In this document: piece by piece, positions 44,279 through 54,890 of the stretch
Position numbering within the stretch: the stretch's first letter is position 1
Layout: each line of letters begins with the position of its first letter
Assembly (NCBI RefSeq): GCF_030503595.1
Contig: NZ_CP129966.1
Span: 558,001 to 622,000, forward strand
Direction: 5' to 3'
Length of the DNA stretch: 64,000 nucleotides
DNA from: Corynebacterium sp. P4-C1
GTDB taxonomy: Bacteria; Actinomycetota; Actinomycetes; Mycobacteriales; Mycobacteriaceae
Program-made: the position numbers and the translations under genes
The notes under the pieces: model-generated
Seen by the model: only the letters and a program-made list of their open reading frames with translations
The model's database searches: none
What the model was told of the DNA's origin: nothing

Positions 44279-46654
44279 GTGAGTGAAAAGCAGCAAGGGC
44301 GCGACGACGCCCACGACGCGATTGTCGTCACCGGCGCGAAAGAGAACAATCTCCGCGATGTCTCCGTCTCTATTCCGAAACGCCGTTTGACGGTGTTCGC
44401 CGGGGTGTCTGATTCGGGCAAGTCGTCGCTGGTCTTCGACACGGTCGCGGCGGAATCACAGCGTCTGATCAACGAGACGTACTCGACGTTCGTGCAGGGG
44501 TTCATGCCGTCGATGGCGCGCCCCGATGTGGTGGGGTTGGAGGGCGTGACCGCGGCGATCGTGGTGGACCAGTCCGCGTTGGGCGCGAACGTCCGCTCCA
44601 CGGTGGGCACGGCCACGGATGTCACTCCCCTGCTGCGCGTGCTGTTTTCGCGCATTGCGGAGCCACACGCGGGTGGCCCGGGCGCGTATTCATTCAATGT
44701 GCCAAGCGTGTCCGGTGGCGGCGTGCTGACGGATGCCACGGGCAAGAAGACGGTGCGCAAGAACTACACCCGCACCGGCGGGATGTGCCCGTCGTGCGCG
44801 GGTACGGGACGCACCGCGCAATTCGACGAGGCGGAGGTCGTCGACGACGCGCTTTCGCTTGACGACGGCGCCATCCTCGCCCCCGGCTTCAAGCCCGGTT
44901 CCTGGCAGTTGCGCGCCTACTCCGAATCCGGCAAATACCCCACGGACGTCCCAGTCGGTCGGTTCACGGCGGAGCAGCGCCATGCGCTTCTCTACGGCGA
45001 GCAGGAGAAAGTCCAGTACCTCGGGTTCAACACCACCTACCAGGGCCTCATCCCCAAGCTCGAGGGGTCGCTTTTGAGCAAGGAGAAAGAAGGCCTCCAG
45101 AAAGCGGCCCGTGAGTTCGTCGAGAGGGCTGTCACGCAGGTGGAGTGTCCGGCATGCGGCGGCACCCGCTTGGCGCCGCACGCGTTGGAGTCCACGATCA
45201 ATGGCAAGAATATCGCCGACCTCTGCGACATGGAGATCAGCGATCTGGCGGCGTGGTTTGGCACGGTGGATGCGCCGGAAGTGGCGCCTCTGGTGGTGCA
45301 GATACGCGAAGCTTTGGCGAATTTCGTGGCGATCGGGCTCGGCTATATCGCGCTCGACCGGCCGAGCTCGACGCTCTCCGGTGGTGAAGCGCAGCGCGTG
45401 AAGATGATCCGCCATTTGGGTTCAGCGCTGTCGGACGTGACTTACGTGTTCGACGAACCGACCGCGGGCCTGCACGCTGCCGATATCGATCGGCTCAACG
45501 ACCTGTTGCTCGCGCTGCGCGACAAAGGCAACACGGTGCTCGTGGTGGAGCACCGCCCGCAGACGATCGAGATTGCGGACCATGTCATCGAGATGGGGCC
45601 GGGCGCTGGTGCGGAGGGTGGCCAGGTGGTGTTCGAGGGAGGTGTCGATAAGCTGCGCGGAGCTGGGACCAGGACCGGTGAGAGTCTCGCACTCGGTGTG
45701 GAGCTCAAGGACGAGCCGCGTGAACCGTCGGGGTGGTTGAAGATCCGTGGGGCGGACGAGAACAACCTCGCCGGAATCGACGTCGACATTCCCACCGGCG
45801 TCCTCACCGCCGTCACTGGCGTGGCGGGATCCGGCAAGTCCTCGTTGCTCAGCGCACTGAAAGCAACGGCGCTTCTCGACGATGCCGTCTGGGTCGACCA
45901 GTCCCCCATCTCCGGCTCCCGGCGCTCCAACCCGGCGACGTTCACCGGCGCGCTCGACCCGATCCGCAAGGCGTTCGCCAAAGTGTCGGGCGAGCCCGCA
46001 TCAATGTTCTCCCCGAACTCCGACGGCGCCTGCCAGCACTGCAAGGGCGCGGGCGTGGTCTATGTGGACCTCGGGCTCATGCAGGGTGTCGACGTTCCGT
46101 GCGAAGTGTGCGAGGGCAGGCGTTTCGACGACGCCGTGCTGGTGCACACCCTCGGCGGCAAGAATATCGCCGAGGTCCTGGCCATGCCCGCGGCACAAGC
46201 GCAGCCGTTCCTGAAGGAGAACAAGGTGACGGCGGCGGCGAAGATCTGCGGCCACTTGGTCGACGTGGGCCTCGGCTACGTCACGCTGGGTCAGCCGCTG
46301 ACCACGCTGTCGGGCGGCGAACGCCAACGCCTCAAGCTCGCCGCCAGTCTTAAGAAGCCCGCCCCGGCCTATGTGCTCGATGAGCCGACGCACGGTCTCC
46401 ACTTGACGGATTCGGCGCGCCTAGTGGAGCTCTTCGATCGGCTTGTCGACGGCGGCACCAGCGTCATCGTCGTCGAGCATAACCTCGCGGTCGTCGCACG
46501 GGCCGACTACATCGTCGACCTCGGACCCGGGGCAGGATCTGCCGGCGGGCAGGTGGTGGCGTGCGGGACTGCGAGGGCTGTCGCAGATAAGCACAGCGAG
46601 ACCGGCTCCGTGACTGGGCGCTACCTGGCCGGCGCTGGCACGTCTGCTTCCTAG
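44279..46654 (+). CDS. UvrA-like ABC ATPase lacking the UvrB-partner region
   Basis: A 791-aa relative of UvrA, about 160 residues shorter than the true UvrA at 11522. It keeps both ATPase heads (GVSDSGKSSLVFDT near 40, GVAGSGKSSLLSAL near 512), two signatures ([25 protein letters not shown]) and the zinc-finger sequences CPSCAGTG, CPACGG and CQHCKGAG/CEVCEG. The damage- and UvrB-binding insertions are reduced. Such UvrA-like proteins are often found near antibiotic resistance genes and their role is debated. Asp replaces the usual Gly in the first Walker A, outside the strictly conserved positions. GTG 44279 fits a leaderless mRNA. The stop overlaps kdpE by 4 bp. Confidence 0.88.
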   Translation: MSEKQQGRDDAHDAIVVTGAKENNLRDVSVSIPKRRLTVFAGVSDSGKSSLVFDTVAAESQRLINETYSTFVQGFMPSMARPDVVGLEGVTAAIVVDQSALGANVRSTVGTATDVTPLLRVLFSRIAEPHAGGPGAYSFNVPSVSGGGVLTDATGKKTVRKNYTRTGGMCPSCAGTGRTAQFDEAEVVDDALSLDDGAILAPGFKPGSWQLRAYSESGKYPTDVPVGRFTAEQRHALLYGEQEKVQYLGFNTTYQGLIPKLEGSLLSKEKEGLQKAAREFVERAVTQVECPACGGTRLAPHALESTINGKNIADLCDMEISDLAAWFGTVDAPEVAPLVVQIREALANFVAIGLGYIALDRPSSTLSGGEAQRVKMIRHLGSALSDVTYVFDEPTAGLHAADIDRLNDLLLALRDKGNTVLVVEHRPQTIEIADHVIEMGPGAGAEGGQVVFEGGVDKLRGAGTRTGESLALGVELKDEPREPSGWLKIRGADENNLAGIDVDIPTGVLTAVTGVAGSGKSSLLSALKATALLDDAVWVDQSPISGSRRSNPATFTGALDPIRKAFAKVSGEPASMFSPNSDGACQHCKGAGVVYVDLGLMQGVDVPCEVCEGRRFDDAVLVHTLGGKNIAEVLAMPAAQAQPFLKENKVTAAAKICGHLVDVGLGYVTLGQPLTTLSGGERQRLKLAASLKKPAPAYVLDEPTHGLHLTDSARLVELFDRLVDGGTSVIVVEHNLAVVARADYIVDLGPGAGSAGGQVVACGTARAVADKHSETGSVTGRYLAGAGTSAS

Positions 46655-47334
46655 CTTCCGCGCACCAGGCGGTAGCCCACGCCCGGCTCGGTGAGCAGGT
46701 GGCGGGGCCTGGTCGCGTCGTCTTCGATCTTGCGCCGGATCTGGTGGGCATAGACACGCAGGTAATTCAGTTCACGGCCGTACCCCGGCCCCCAGATGGC
46801 GCCGAGCAATTCATCGTGCCGCACAAGCGCTCCGCCGGCCTTTGCGAGCGTGCTGAGCATGCGCCATTCGGTGGGCGTGAAATGCAGCTCGCGACCACCT
46901 TTGGTGGCGCGGGATTCGGCGAAATCAAGCAGGAGGTCGTCCGCGACGAACGACGGGACGATGGAGGAGACGACTCCGCTATCGCGCAGCGACACCCTCA
47001 CTCGCGCCATGAGTTCCTCGACGCCAAAGGGTTTGGTGACGAAGTCGTTGGCACCGTCGTCGAGCGCCTCGACGATGTCTTCCGGCTGGTCGCGCGCAGA
47101 CAGGACAATGATCGGAACGCCCGAGGTCTCTCGGACGCGCCGCAGCACCTCAGTGCCGTCGATGTCGGGCAGGCCGAGGTCGAGGATGATCAGCTGCGCC
47201 GGGTCCGCGGACATTTCGTCGAGCGCGTCGGCACCGCAACTCACGCACACGGATTCGTAGCCGCGGGCGCGCAGGTTGATGCGCAGCGTGCGCAGCAGCG
47301 TCGCATCATCGTCCACAACGAGGATTTTGGTCAT
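46651..47334 (-). CDS. kdpE: KdpE response regulator
   Basis: A 227-aa OmpR/PhoB-type regulator. The receiver has VVDDD (6-10), phospho-acceptor Asp52 in LIILDLGLPDIDG and Lys101 in FVTKPFG. The winged-helix domain (about 130-225) includes FTPTEWRMLSTLAKAGG and RVYAHQIRRKIE. It activates kdpFABC when potassium is low. It begins 4 nt after kdpD and ends the operon, so sensor and regulator lie downstream of the pump genes as in E. coli. Confidence 0.97.
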   Translation of the reverse strand: MTKILVVDDDATLLRTLRINLRARGYESVCVSCGADALDEMSADPAQLIILDLGLPDIDGTEVLRRVRETSGVPIIVLSARDQPEDIVEALDDGANDFVTKPFGVEELMARVRVSLRDSGVVSSIVPSFVADDLLLDFAESRATKGGRELHFTPTEWRMLSTLAKAGGALVRHDELLGAIWGPGYGRELNYLRVYAHQIRRKIEDDATRPRHLLTEPGVGYRLVRGS

Positions 47335-47338
47335 GGCG

Positions 47339-49852
47339 TCACTTTCCTTTGCTGGCCTGCGTGGCGGTGGGCGCGGCGGGAACTGTCACTGTCATGGTGA
47401 GGCCGCCTCCCGGTGTCTCGGACGGAGTCACGATACCGCCCATTGCTTCAGCGAGTCCGCGCGCGACAGCGAGGCCGAGGCCCACGCCATCGCTTGTCGA
47501 CGAATCGTCCTTCCTCTGGAAGGGCTGGAAGATCGCCTCCCTATCCTTGCGTTTCACCCCTGGGCCAGTGTCGACGATCGTGATGGACACACCGTCAGCG
47601 GAGCTGTTTGTGGCCACGCGCACTGCCCCGCGGCGTTGGTAGCGCAAGGAATTCTCGAGCAGATTGGTCACCACCCGCTCCAGCAGCCCCGCATCGACAT
47701 TCGCCAGCACTGCTTCGCCGGCCGGCTGGTAGTCGACCCGTTCCGGTTCGCTGACCTGGGAAATGTATTCGGGGATGAGCTCGCGGAGATCGTAGACATC
47801 CGGTTTGGCCACCAGGGCCCCGACTTGGAGCCGCGACATTCCGAGCAAATTCGTGATCAGCTTGTCCAGCTTATTCGCGCTGAACTCGATGGACTCCATG
47901 AGTTCGTCCCGCTCTTCCTCCGTGAACGTCACGGCGGTGCTGCGCAGACTCTCGATGGAGGCCATGATGCCCGCCAGCGGCGTGCGCAGGTCATGGGAGA
48001 CCGCCGACAGCAGCGCGGTGCGCGCTTTGTTGTCCTGGGCGAGCTCCAGCGCTGTGGAAGCGGACTTCTCCAAGTCGTCCTTCTGGAGCAGTGCTCGGGC
48101 GTAAACGGCGCAGGCACTGATCAGCCTGCGGTTCTCCGCAGAGATGTCCGCCGGCTGCAGGATGAGCTCGTGGGTGTCGTCGATCGCATCGCGCTCGCTC
48201 TCCCCGATGATCCCCGGGTCGAAACCGGACGTGGATTCCAGGGTGACAAAATCACCGCGCTGGGAGCGTTTCTCCACCACGGCCGCACCGGTCAGGCCGC
48301 ACATTTCCACGATCTGGTCCAGCAGAATGCTCATTTGGTCTGTTGAGCCGAGCAGCACGTTCGTCATGTCAGCCATCGCAGTCGCTTCCGTTTGCGCGAC
48401 GCGGGCCTCGTGGAGCCGCAGGGCATAACGGTTCACCAATGAGGCCACGACAATGGCCACGCTTACAGACACGAGCAACGCAACCGTGTTGGAGAAGTGC
48501 TGGATGGTGAAAGTGCCGTACGGCGGGGTGAAGAACCAGTCGGCGAACAGTGACCCCAGCACAGCGGCGATGACCGAGGGCCACATGCCGCCCACCAGAG
48601 CCACGATCACGGCGATGAGCAGGAACACTGGGGACACCAGCGCGAGGTTCGGGTGGACACGGAAGGCGAGAAACACGCCCGTCACCAGGGCCGGCAGCAC
48701 GAACGCGAGCAAAAAGCCTTGCTTAATCCGCTCTCCCGGCAACGCCTGGACGGGTGCGCGGCGGACGCTGGAGCCGCCGTCGGCAAGCGCGACGACGTGC
48801 GTGTCGATCTCCCGTGAGGACTCGATGATGGCCTCGCTGAAGCCGCGGGAAAACAGCCGCTGCCAGGCCGGCCGCCTGCTCGTTCCGATGATGATCTGGG
48901 TCGCGTTGCATCCGCGGGCGAAATCGAGGACGGTCTGCGCGGGGTTCTCCCCGGTCACAGTGTGGAACGTTCCGCCGAGTTCCTCCGTGAGGTGGCGCAG
49001 CCGCGCAATGTCGGGAAGCGTCGCACCCGACAGGCCGTCGGAGCGGGTGGCGAAAACCGCGAGCAGTTCCCCGCCCACCCCGCGTTTAGCAATCCGTGCA
49101 CCGCGGCGCAGCAGAATTTCGCCGCCCTGGCCGCCGGACAGCGCGACCACGACGCGTTCGCGGGTCGGCCACGAAGTGTCGATGCTGTTGTCCTCGCGGT
49201 AGCGCGCCAAAGCTTCGTCCACGCGGTCAGCGAGCCAGAGGAGGGCGAGCTCGCGCAACGCAGACAAGTTTCCTTCACGGAAATAGTTCGCAAGGGCGGC
49301 ATCGACTTTCTCCGGTTTGTAGATGTCGCCCTGGGCCATGCGCTGCCGCAGCGCCTCCGGCGAAAGGTCCACCAGGTCGATTTGGTCGGCGGCGCGGAGT
49401 GCGGCGTCGGGGATGGTCTCGTTCTGCACCACCCCGGTGATGGTTTCCACAACGTCGTTGAGGGATTCGAGGTGCTGGACGTTGACGGTGGAGATGACGT
49501 CGATCCCCGCGTCGAGAAGCTCGTCGATGTCCTGCCACCGCTTCTTGTTGCGCATCCCCGGTGGGTTGGAGTGCGCCATCTCATCTACGAGAACCACATC
49601 GGGATTACGGGCGAGAATGGCGTCCACATCCATCTCGGGGATGCGGGTTCCTTTGTAGGACACCTCGGTGCGCGGCACGACCTCGAGGCCTTCCACCTGC
49701 TTCAAGGTGAAGGAGCGGCCGTGCGTTTCGACGAGGCCCACCACCACGTCCTCCCCCGCCTCCGCCAGACGGTGGCCCTCAGTCAGCATGGCGACTGTCT
49801 TGCCCACGCCGGGCGCGCCGCCGAGAAAGACGCGGAGTCGACCTCTAGTCAT
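47339..49852 (-). CDS. kdpD: KdpD potassium sensor histidine kinase
   Basis: KdpD (837 aa). The N-terminal KdpD domain has the Walker A FLGGAPGVGKTVAML and DEMAHSNPPG; a USP-like domain follows (about 215-350, IIIGTSRRPAW). Four transmembrane helices (about 370-465) lead to a GAF-like region, the dimerization domain with His620 in AVSHDLRTPLAG, and the ATPase domain with DTGPGV and GVGLGLAVA. Length and order are normal. It starts at ATG 49852, 4 nt after kdpC. Confidence 0.97.
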   Translation of the reverse strand: MTRGRLRVFLGGAPGVGKTVAMLTEGHRLAEAGEDVVVGLVETHGRSFTLKQVEGLEVVPRTEVSYKGTRIPEMDVDAILARNPDVVLVDEMAHSNPPGMRNKKRWQDIDELLDAGIDVISTVNVQHLESLNDVVETITGVVQNETIPDAALRAADQIDLVDLSPEALRQRMAQGDIYKPEKVDAALANYFREGNLSALRELALLWLADRVDEALARYREDNSIDTSWPTRERVVVALSGGQGGEILLRRGARIAKRGVGGELLAVFATRSDGLSGATLPDIARLRHLTEELGGTFHTVTGENPAQTVLDFARGCNATQIIIGTSRRPAWQRLFSRGFSEAIIESSREIDTHVVALADGGSSVRRAPVQALPGERIKQGFLLAFVLPALVTGVFLAFRVHPNLALVSPVFLLIAVIVALVGGMWPSVIAAVLGSLFADWFFTPPYGTFTIQHFSNTVALLVSVSVAIVVASLVNRYALRLHEARVAQTEATAMADMTNVLLGSTDQMSILLDQIVEMCGLTGAAVVEKRSQRGDFVTLESTSGFDPGIIGESERDAIDDTHELILQPADISAENRRLISACAVYARALLQKDDLEKSASTALELAQDNKARTALLSAVSHDLRTPLAGIMASIESLRSTAVTFTEEERDELMESIEFSANKLDKLITNLLGMSRLQVGALVAKPDVYDLRELIPEYISQVSEPERVDYQPAGEAVLANVDAGLLERVVTNLLENSLRYQRRGAVRVATNSSADGVSITIVDTGPGVKRKDREAIFQPFQRKDDSSTSDGVGLGLAVARGLAEAMGGIVTPSETPGGGLTMTVTVPAAPTATQASKGK

Positions 49853-49856
49853 GGTG

Positions 49857-50429
49857 TCAGCTTTCGTAGGCCAGCGAGTAGTTCAATTCGTTGACGTTCA
49901 CCGTATCCTGACCGAAGAATCCGAGGAGGGCCTTCTTCGTGTGAGTTTCGATGAGCTTTTCCACGTCGGTCTGGCTCATGCCGCGGGCCTCCGCCACGCG
50001 GGGTGCTTGCCACCGTGCGTACTCCGGGGAAATGTGGGGATCTAGACCGCTGGATGAAGCGGTCAAGGCCTCCGCCGGAATCGGGCCGGCCCCCGGGTTG
50101 GCAGCTTCGAGTTCCTGTTTGCGCTGCTCCATCTGCTCCTTCAGGTCATCGGAGACCGGGGAAAGATTGCTGCCTCCGGAGGATTCGCCGTCCCAGTCCC
50201 CCGCGGACGGGCGCGGCTGGAAGAACTCCGGACCGCCTGCGGGCTGAGCGATGAGCTTTGAGCCGACGATTTCGTCGCCATTCTTCTGCAGCGAGCCGTT
50301 GGCCTTCGCCGGCATGACGAGCCCCACGGCGACCATGAACAGTGGGTAGGCGACACCGAGTATGACGGTGAGCACGATGAGGGCGCGGATGGCGGCGCCT
50401 GATTGACGGAAGGTATTCATGTTTGTCAC
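49857..50429 (-). CDS. kdpC: KdpC subunit of the K+-transporting ATPase
   Basis: KdpC (190 aa), a single-pass subunit that helps assemble the pump. The N-terminal helix ([22 protein letters not shown]) is followed by the conserved [20 protein letters not shown] and [23 protein letters not shown] 50429 overlaps the kdpB stop (GTGA); ATG 50420 is an alternative. Confidence 0.95.
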   Translation of the reverse strand: MTNMNTFRQSGAAIRALIVLTVILGVAYPLFMVAVGLVMPAKANGSLQKNGDEIVGSKLIAQPAGGPEFFQPRPSAGDWDGESSGGSNLSPVSDDLKEQMEQRKQELEAANPGAGPIPAEALTASSSGLDPHISPEYARWQAPRVAEARGMSQTDVEKLIETHTKKALLGFFGQDTVNVNELNYSLAYES

Positions 50430-52537
50430 ATCCCCGGAAGAAGTTGAATGATGAGGTCGATGGCCTTGATGCCGATGAACGGAGCGATGATGCCGCCGAG
50501 GCCGTAGATCAACAGATTGCGGTTGAGTAGCGCTCCAGCGGACATCGCGCGGTATTTCACGCCCTTCAAGGAAAGCGGGATCAGCGCCACAATGACCAGC
50601 GCGTTGAAAATCACGGCGCTGAGCATCGCGGACTCTGAAGAGTGCAGGCGCATGATGTTGAGGGCGTCCAGGCCCGGGAAGATGCTCACGAACATCGCGG
50701 GGATGATCGCGAAGTACTTCGCCAGATCATTCGCGATGGAGAATGTGGTCAGCGCGCCGCGGGTGATCAGCAGCTGCTTTCCGATGGCGACGATGTCGAT
50801 CAGCTTCGTCGGGTCTGAATCGAGATCGACCATGTTGCCAGCTTCCTTCGCGGCGGATGTGCCGGTGTTCATCGCGACACCCACATCAGCCTGCGCGAGC
50901 GCCGGTGCGTCGTTGGTGCCGTCACCTGTCATGGCGACGAGGTGGCCACCCGCCTGCTCCTTCTTGATCAGGCGCATCTTGTCTTCGGGGGTCGCTTCCG
51001 CGAGGAAGTCGTCGACGCCGGCTTCCTTCGCGATGGCCTCCGCAGTGACGGCGTTATCGCCGGTGATCATGACTGTCTTGATGCCCATCTCGCGCAGCTG
51101 TGCGAAGCGCTCAGTCAAACCGGGCTTGACCACATCTTTGAGGTGCAGCACACCGAGCACGCGGGGAGTCTGCCCGCCAGATTGCTTTGCGACGACCAGC
51201 GGGGTTCCGCCCGAAGCCGAGATCCGTTCGACGATGTCGTCCACGTCGGCCGCGACGCGGCCGCCTTCTGCGGTGACCCACGCCTGCACTGCGGAATTCG
51301 CGCCCTTGCGCACCTGGGTGCCGTCGGGGAAATCAACGCCGGACATACGCGTGTTGGCGGAGAAGGGAACGAATTCCGCTCCTTCGCGGGTCAAGGAAAC
51401 CGCATCGGTGTCGGCGTAGGACGCACCATCGACGCCGGCCCCAGTGGCGTCGCCGGCGGCGATGAACTCAATGATCGAACGGCCTTCGGGGGTTTCGTCG
51501 GCAAGCGAGCTCAACCATGCCGCCTCAACCATCTCGCTGTTTTCCGCCCCCTCGACAGGGACAAGGTCGGAAGCGCGGCGGTTGCCGTAAGTGATGGTGC
51601 CGGTCTTGTCGAGCAACAGCGTCGACACATCGCCGGCGGCTTCGACGGCGCGCCCCGACATGGCGAGCACATTGTGCTGCACCAGGCGGTCCATGCCGGC
51701 GATGCCGATAGCGCTGAGCAGCGCGCCGATCGTCGTCGGAATCAGGCACACCAGCAGCGCAACGAGGGCGATCAGAGAAAGCTTGTGGCCCGAGTAGATC
51801 GCCATCGGCTGGATGGCCGCGACCGCGAGCACGAACAGGATGCTGAGGGTAATCAGCAAGATATTCAAAGCGATCTCGTTCGGGGTCTTCTTGCGCTCCG
51901 CACCCTCGACGAGCGAAATCATGCGGTCGATGAAGGTCTCACCAGGTTTGGACGTGATCTTTACGACGATGCGGTCGGATAGCACCGTCGTACCGCCGGT
52001 AACGGCGCTACGGTCGCCGCCGGATTCACGGATGACGGGGGCTGACTCGCCGGTGATGGCGGATTCGTCGACGGTGGCCACGCCCTCCACGACGTCGCCG
52101 TCACCCGGGATCTGCTGGCCAGCTTCGACAACGACGAGGTCCCCGATTGTCAGGTCGGAGCCAGCTACCTCGGTTTCGGTGCCGTCGTCGTTGAGCAGGC
52201 GCGCCTTGGCGTCGGTGCGCGTCTGACGAAGTGCGGAAGCTTGCGCCTTGCCGCGCCCCTCAGCGACTGCCTCGGCGAGGTTGGCGAAGAGAATAGTCGC
52301 CCACAACCACCCTGTGACGCTGATGGAGAACAGAGACGGCTCCAGCACCGCCAGAACAGTAGTGAGAACTGCACCGAGCCACACCACGAAAATGACGGGC
52401 TGGCGCACCAGGTTGGCTGGGTTGAGCTTTTTCAGCGCGTCGACGAAGTTGTCTCCGAGCTGGCTTCCGAGCGACCGCTTCACGCGCCCCGGTTCAGTAG
52501 CAGGTGTCTGTTCGACTGCGGTAGTCGCTGTTGTCAT
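50426..52537 (-). CDS. kdpB: KdpB P-type ATPase catalytic subunit
   Basis: KdpB (703 aa) hydrolyses ATP to drive K+ uptake. The phosphorylation motif [10 protein letters not shown] has catalytic Asp310; [13 protein letters not shown] is the actuator TGES motif; [21 protein letters not shown] is the hinge. The stop and start overlap kdpC and kdpA by 4 bp, so translation is coupled. Confidence 0.98.
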   Translation of the reverse strand: MTTATTAVEQTPATEPGRVKRSLGSQLGDNFVDALKKLNPANLVRQPVIFVVWLGAVLTTVLAVLEPSLFSISVTGWLWATILFANLAEAVAEGRGKAQASALRQTRTDAKARLLNDDGTETEVAGSDLTIGDLVVVEAGQQIPGDGDVVEGVATVDESAITGESAPVIRESGGDRSAVTGGTTVLSDRIVVKITSKPGETFIDRMISLVEGAERKKTPNEIALNILLITLSILFVLAVAAIQPMAIYSGHKLSLIALVALLVCLIPTTIGALLSAIGIAGMDRLVQHNVLAMSGRAVEAAGDVSTLLLDKTGTITYGNRRASDLVPVEGAENSEMVEAAWLSSLADETPEGRSIIEFIAAGDATGAGVDGASYADTDAVSLTREGAEFVPFSANTRMSGVDFPDGTQVRKGANSAVQAWVTAEGGRVAADVDDIVERISASGGTPLVVAKQSGGQTPRVLGVLHLKDVVKPGLTERFAQLREMGIKTVMITGDNAVTAEAIAKEAGVDDFLAEATPEDKMRLIKKEQAGGHLVAMTGDGTNDAPALAQADVGVAMNTGTSAAKEAGNMVDLDSDPTKLIDIVAIGKQLLITRGALTTFSIANDLAKYFAIIPAMFVSIFPGLDALNIMRLHSSESAMLSAVIFNALVIVALIPLSLKGVKYRAMSAGALLNRNLLIYGLGGIIAPFIGIKAIDLIIQLLPGM

Positions 52538-54171
52538 GAGAGTGCCTCCGCGATTGGGCCGAGCGCGAGCGACGGCAGGAAGGTCAGCCCCGCGACGATG
52601 AGAATCACGCAGAGCAGAAGGATGGTGAAGGTGACGTTGTGGGTGGGCATGGCGCCAGCTGTGTCCTGACAGCCGCGCTGGGCAGCCAATGCCCCAGCGA
52701 GTGCGACCATGAGCACGATCGGCGCGAATCGGCCGATGAACATGGCCAGAGCAATGGTGAGGTTGAGGTACGGGGTACCGGCGCTCAGGCCCGCGAAGGC
52801 GGAACCGTTGTTGTTCGCGCCCGATGTGTAGGCGTAGAGCACCTCGCTCAGACCGTGCGCACCGGTGTTGTTCATGGACTCACGCACGCCCGGGAGTAGC
52901 ACTGCCGCACCGGTGAGAATGAGGACCAGCGCAGGCATCACGATGGCCGCTAACGCAGCCAGCGTGATCTCCCGGCGTCCGATGGTCTTGCCCAGCACTT
53001 CCGGAGTGCGGCCGATCATGAGGCCGGCAATGAACACGGAAAGCACCACGAAGGTGAGCATGTTGTACATGCCGGTGCCGACCCCGCCCGGGGAGACTTC
53101 GCCGAGCATCATGTTGAACATGACCAAGCCGCCGCCGAGGGGACTGTAGGAGTCGTGCATGGAATTCACCGCACCGGTGGATGTCCCGGTGGTCGTCGTG
53201 GCGAAGATCGCCGACCACAGCACGCCGAAGCGGCTTTCTTTTCCCTCCAAGGCAGTCGCCGGGTGAGCGCTTTCCGCCCACACGAGCAGTGCCGCGGAGA
53301 CACTCCACAGGACGAGCATCGCGGCGGTGAGCGCACCGCCTTGGCGGCGGTCCTTGACGAACAGGCCGTACGTCACGGGAAGCGAGAACGGGATCAGAAG
53401 AACGAGAATGATCTCGAGCAGATTGGTCCAAGCATTCGGGTTCTCAAACGGGTGGGCGGAGTTCGCGTTGAAGATGCCGCCTCCGTTCGTGCCCAGCATT
53501 TTGATGGCCTCCTCAGAGGCGACCGGCCCAGTGAGGATCGTCTGCGCCTGTCCAGTGATAGTGGTCGCGTTCACCGGATCCGCCAGGTTCTGCACGACAC
53601 CGCCAACCATGAGCAGAAATGCGCCGACGACCGAGATGGGCAACAGTACCCTGAGCGAAGCACGGACCAGATCCACCCAAAAGTTTCCGACTGTGCCGGA
53701 CCCGCTGCGAGCGAGTCCGCGGAACAGCGCCACAGCGACAGCAATGCCGGTTGCGGCGGAGACGAAGTTCTGGACCGTCAATCCGGCCATCCCGACGACA
53801 TAGCCCGCACCGGTCTCACCGGAATAGCTCTGCCAGTTGGTGTTGGTGGTGAAGGAGACAGCTGTGTTCAGGGCTGTGTGCCAGTCCTGCGACCTACCGA
53901 AGCCCCACGGCAGCATCCCCTGGGCCATGATGATCACCCAGAGAAGGAGCACGGAGAAAACACCGAAAGCGACGGACGCGATGGCGTAGGACGTCCAGCG
54001 CATTTCATTGTCCGGGTTGACTCCGATGAGTTTGTAGATGACTTTCTCCACCGCGTTGTGCTTGTTGTCGGTGAAGACTTTGTGGATGTACGTGCCCACG
54101 GGAACATGGAGCACTGCGAGCAGTCCGATGACTAGCAGCAGTGCACAGATTGTCTGAATGAAAAGTGGCAT
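52534..54171 (-). CDS. kdpA: KdpA potassium channel-like subunit
   Basis: KdpA (545 aa) forms the K+ selectivity pathway. Filter-like segments include [52 protein letters not shown] and [15 protein letters not shown], in the order of the four pore loops. It starts at ATG 54171, 7 nt after kdpF. Confidence 0.98.
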   Translation of the reverse strand: MPLFIQTICALLLVIGLLAVLHVPVGTYIHKVFTDNKHNAVEKVIYKLIGVNPDNEMRWTSYAIASVAFGVFSVLLLWVIIMAQGMLPWGFGRSQDWHTALNTAVSFTTNTNWQSYSGETGAGYVVGMAGLTVQNFVSAATGIAVAVALFRGLARSGSGTVGNFWVDLVRASLRVLLPISVVGAFLLMVGGVVQNLADPVNATTITGQAQTILTGPVASEEAIKMLGTNGGGIFNANSAHPFENPNAWTNLLEIILVLLIPFSLPVTYGLFVKDRRQGGALTAAMLVLWSVSAALLVWAESAHPATALEGKESRFGVLWSAIFATTTTGTSTGAVNSMHDSYSPLGGGLVMFNMMLGEVSPGGVGTGMYNMLTFVVLSVFIAGLMIGRTPEVLGKTIGRREITLAALAAIVMPALVLILTGAAVLLPGVRESMNNTGAHGLSEVLYAYTSGANNNGSAFAGLSAGTPYLNLTIALAMFIGRFAPIVLMVALAGALAAQRGCQDTAGAMPTHNVTFTILLLCVILIVAGLTFLPSLALGPIAEALS

Positions 54172-54178
54172 GGCGTCC

Positions 54179-54271
54179 TCAGAACTTCTCGGGGTTGATT
54201 AGGGCGTACACGAGGTAAGCGAGGACACCCGCGCTGAGGATGGCTCCAATGAGATCTTGAGTCATGCCCAT
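54179..54271 (-). CDS. kdpF: KdpF small membrane subunit
   Basis: A 30-aa single-helix peptide (28 aa from the second ATG at 54265): the hydrophobic core LIGAILSAGVLAYLVYALIN is followed by PEKF, the usual KdpF ending. It stabilises the KdpABC complex. The Shine-Dalgarno is weak (GGTGG). It is the first gene of the operon. Confidence 0.9.
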   Translation of the reverse strand: MGMTQDLIGAILSAGVLAYLVYALINPEKF

Positions 54272-54324
54272 TAAATAACCACCGCCCAGGCGCCTGTGAC
54301 CGCGGCCTGATCCGTTTCTAAGGC

Positions 54325-54345
54325 GTCTTAACGGAGTCTTAACGG
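54325..54345. promoter_or_regulatory. tandem repeat upstream of kdpF, candidate KdpE operator
   Basis: GTCTTAACGG occurs at 54325-54334 and 54336-54345, an 11-bp period that puts both copies on one face of the helix (CCGTTAAGAC as read towards kdpF). Tandem one-turn repeats are typical of OmpR-family sites. They lie about 55-75 bp before the kdpF start. Confidence 0.6.
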
Positions 54346-54370
54346 CCGCGCCCCCGGCCCCGAAACCAGC

Positions 54371-54401
54371 AATCTACATAGCCTGCCTATATAGTGTGTC
54401 T
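54371..54401. promoter_or_regulatory. marR promoter and possible self-operator
   Basis: TATAGT (54390-54395) is 6 nt before ATG 54402, a leaderless arrangement. It overlaps an imperfect dyad around CATAGCCTGCCTATAT, a plausible site for the MarR protein to repress itself. Confidence 0.5.
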
Positions 54402-54890
54402 ATGTTTTCCGATGAGACGCTCTCCCGCCTCGCCGTCGACCTAGTCGCCGCGGGAGGCCACTTCGCCCGCGCGACTTTCCAGGCAACCGGCAGCGAGTTG
54501 TCGTATGTCTCGCTGCGCGTGTTGGCCACCCTCCAGCGGGAACCGGGTCTGCGCATCGGTGAACTAGCACGCAGGGAAGGTATCACGCAGCCGTCAATGA
54601 GCCAGGCCATCAAGAAGCTCGTCGCCGAAGGTCTCGTCGCCCGGGAACCTTCACCTGACGACGCCCGCGCTTTCGACCTGACCATCACCAACGCCGGGCG
54701 CGCCGAAGTCAGGGCGTACCGCGAGGGCTCAGTCCGTGCACTTGTGCCCGAGTTCAGGGACCTCTCCCCCGACGATGTGGAAACGCTGATCAAGGCGGCT
54801 GAGATCCTCCCTGTCCTGACTGCGCGGCTCCGCGGAACACACAACGACGAACCGCCACAGACAACCGAAAAGAAGGACGTGAATGAGTAA
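54402..54890 (+). CDS. MarR-family regulator
   Basis: A 162-aa winged-helix regulator. The recognition region reads LRIGELARREGITQPSMSQAIKKLVAEGLVAREPSPDDARAF (about 48-88), with the typical DxR wing. The C-terminal tail (DEPPQTTEKKDVNE) is disordered. Its stop overlaps the MFS start, so it almost surely controls that efflux pump. ATG 54402 is chosen for leaderless spacing; GTG 54396 lies inside the -10 region. Confidence 0.93.
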   Translation: MFSDETLSRLAVDLVAAGGHFARATFQATGSELSYVSLRVLATLQREPGLRIGELARREGITQPSMSQAIKKLVAEGLVAREPSPDDARAFDLTITNAGRAEVRAYREGSVRALVPEFRDLSPDDVETLIKAAEILPVLTARLRGTHNDEPPQTTEKKDVNE

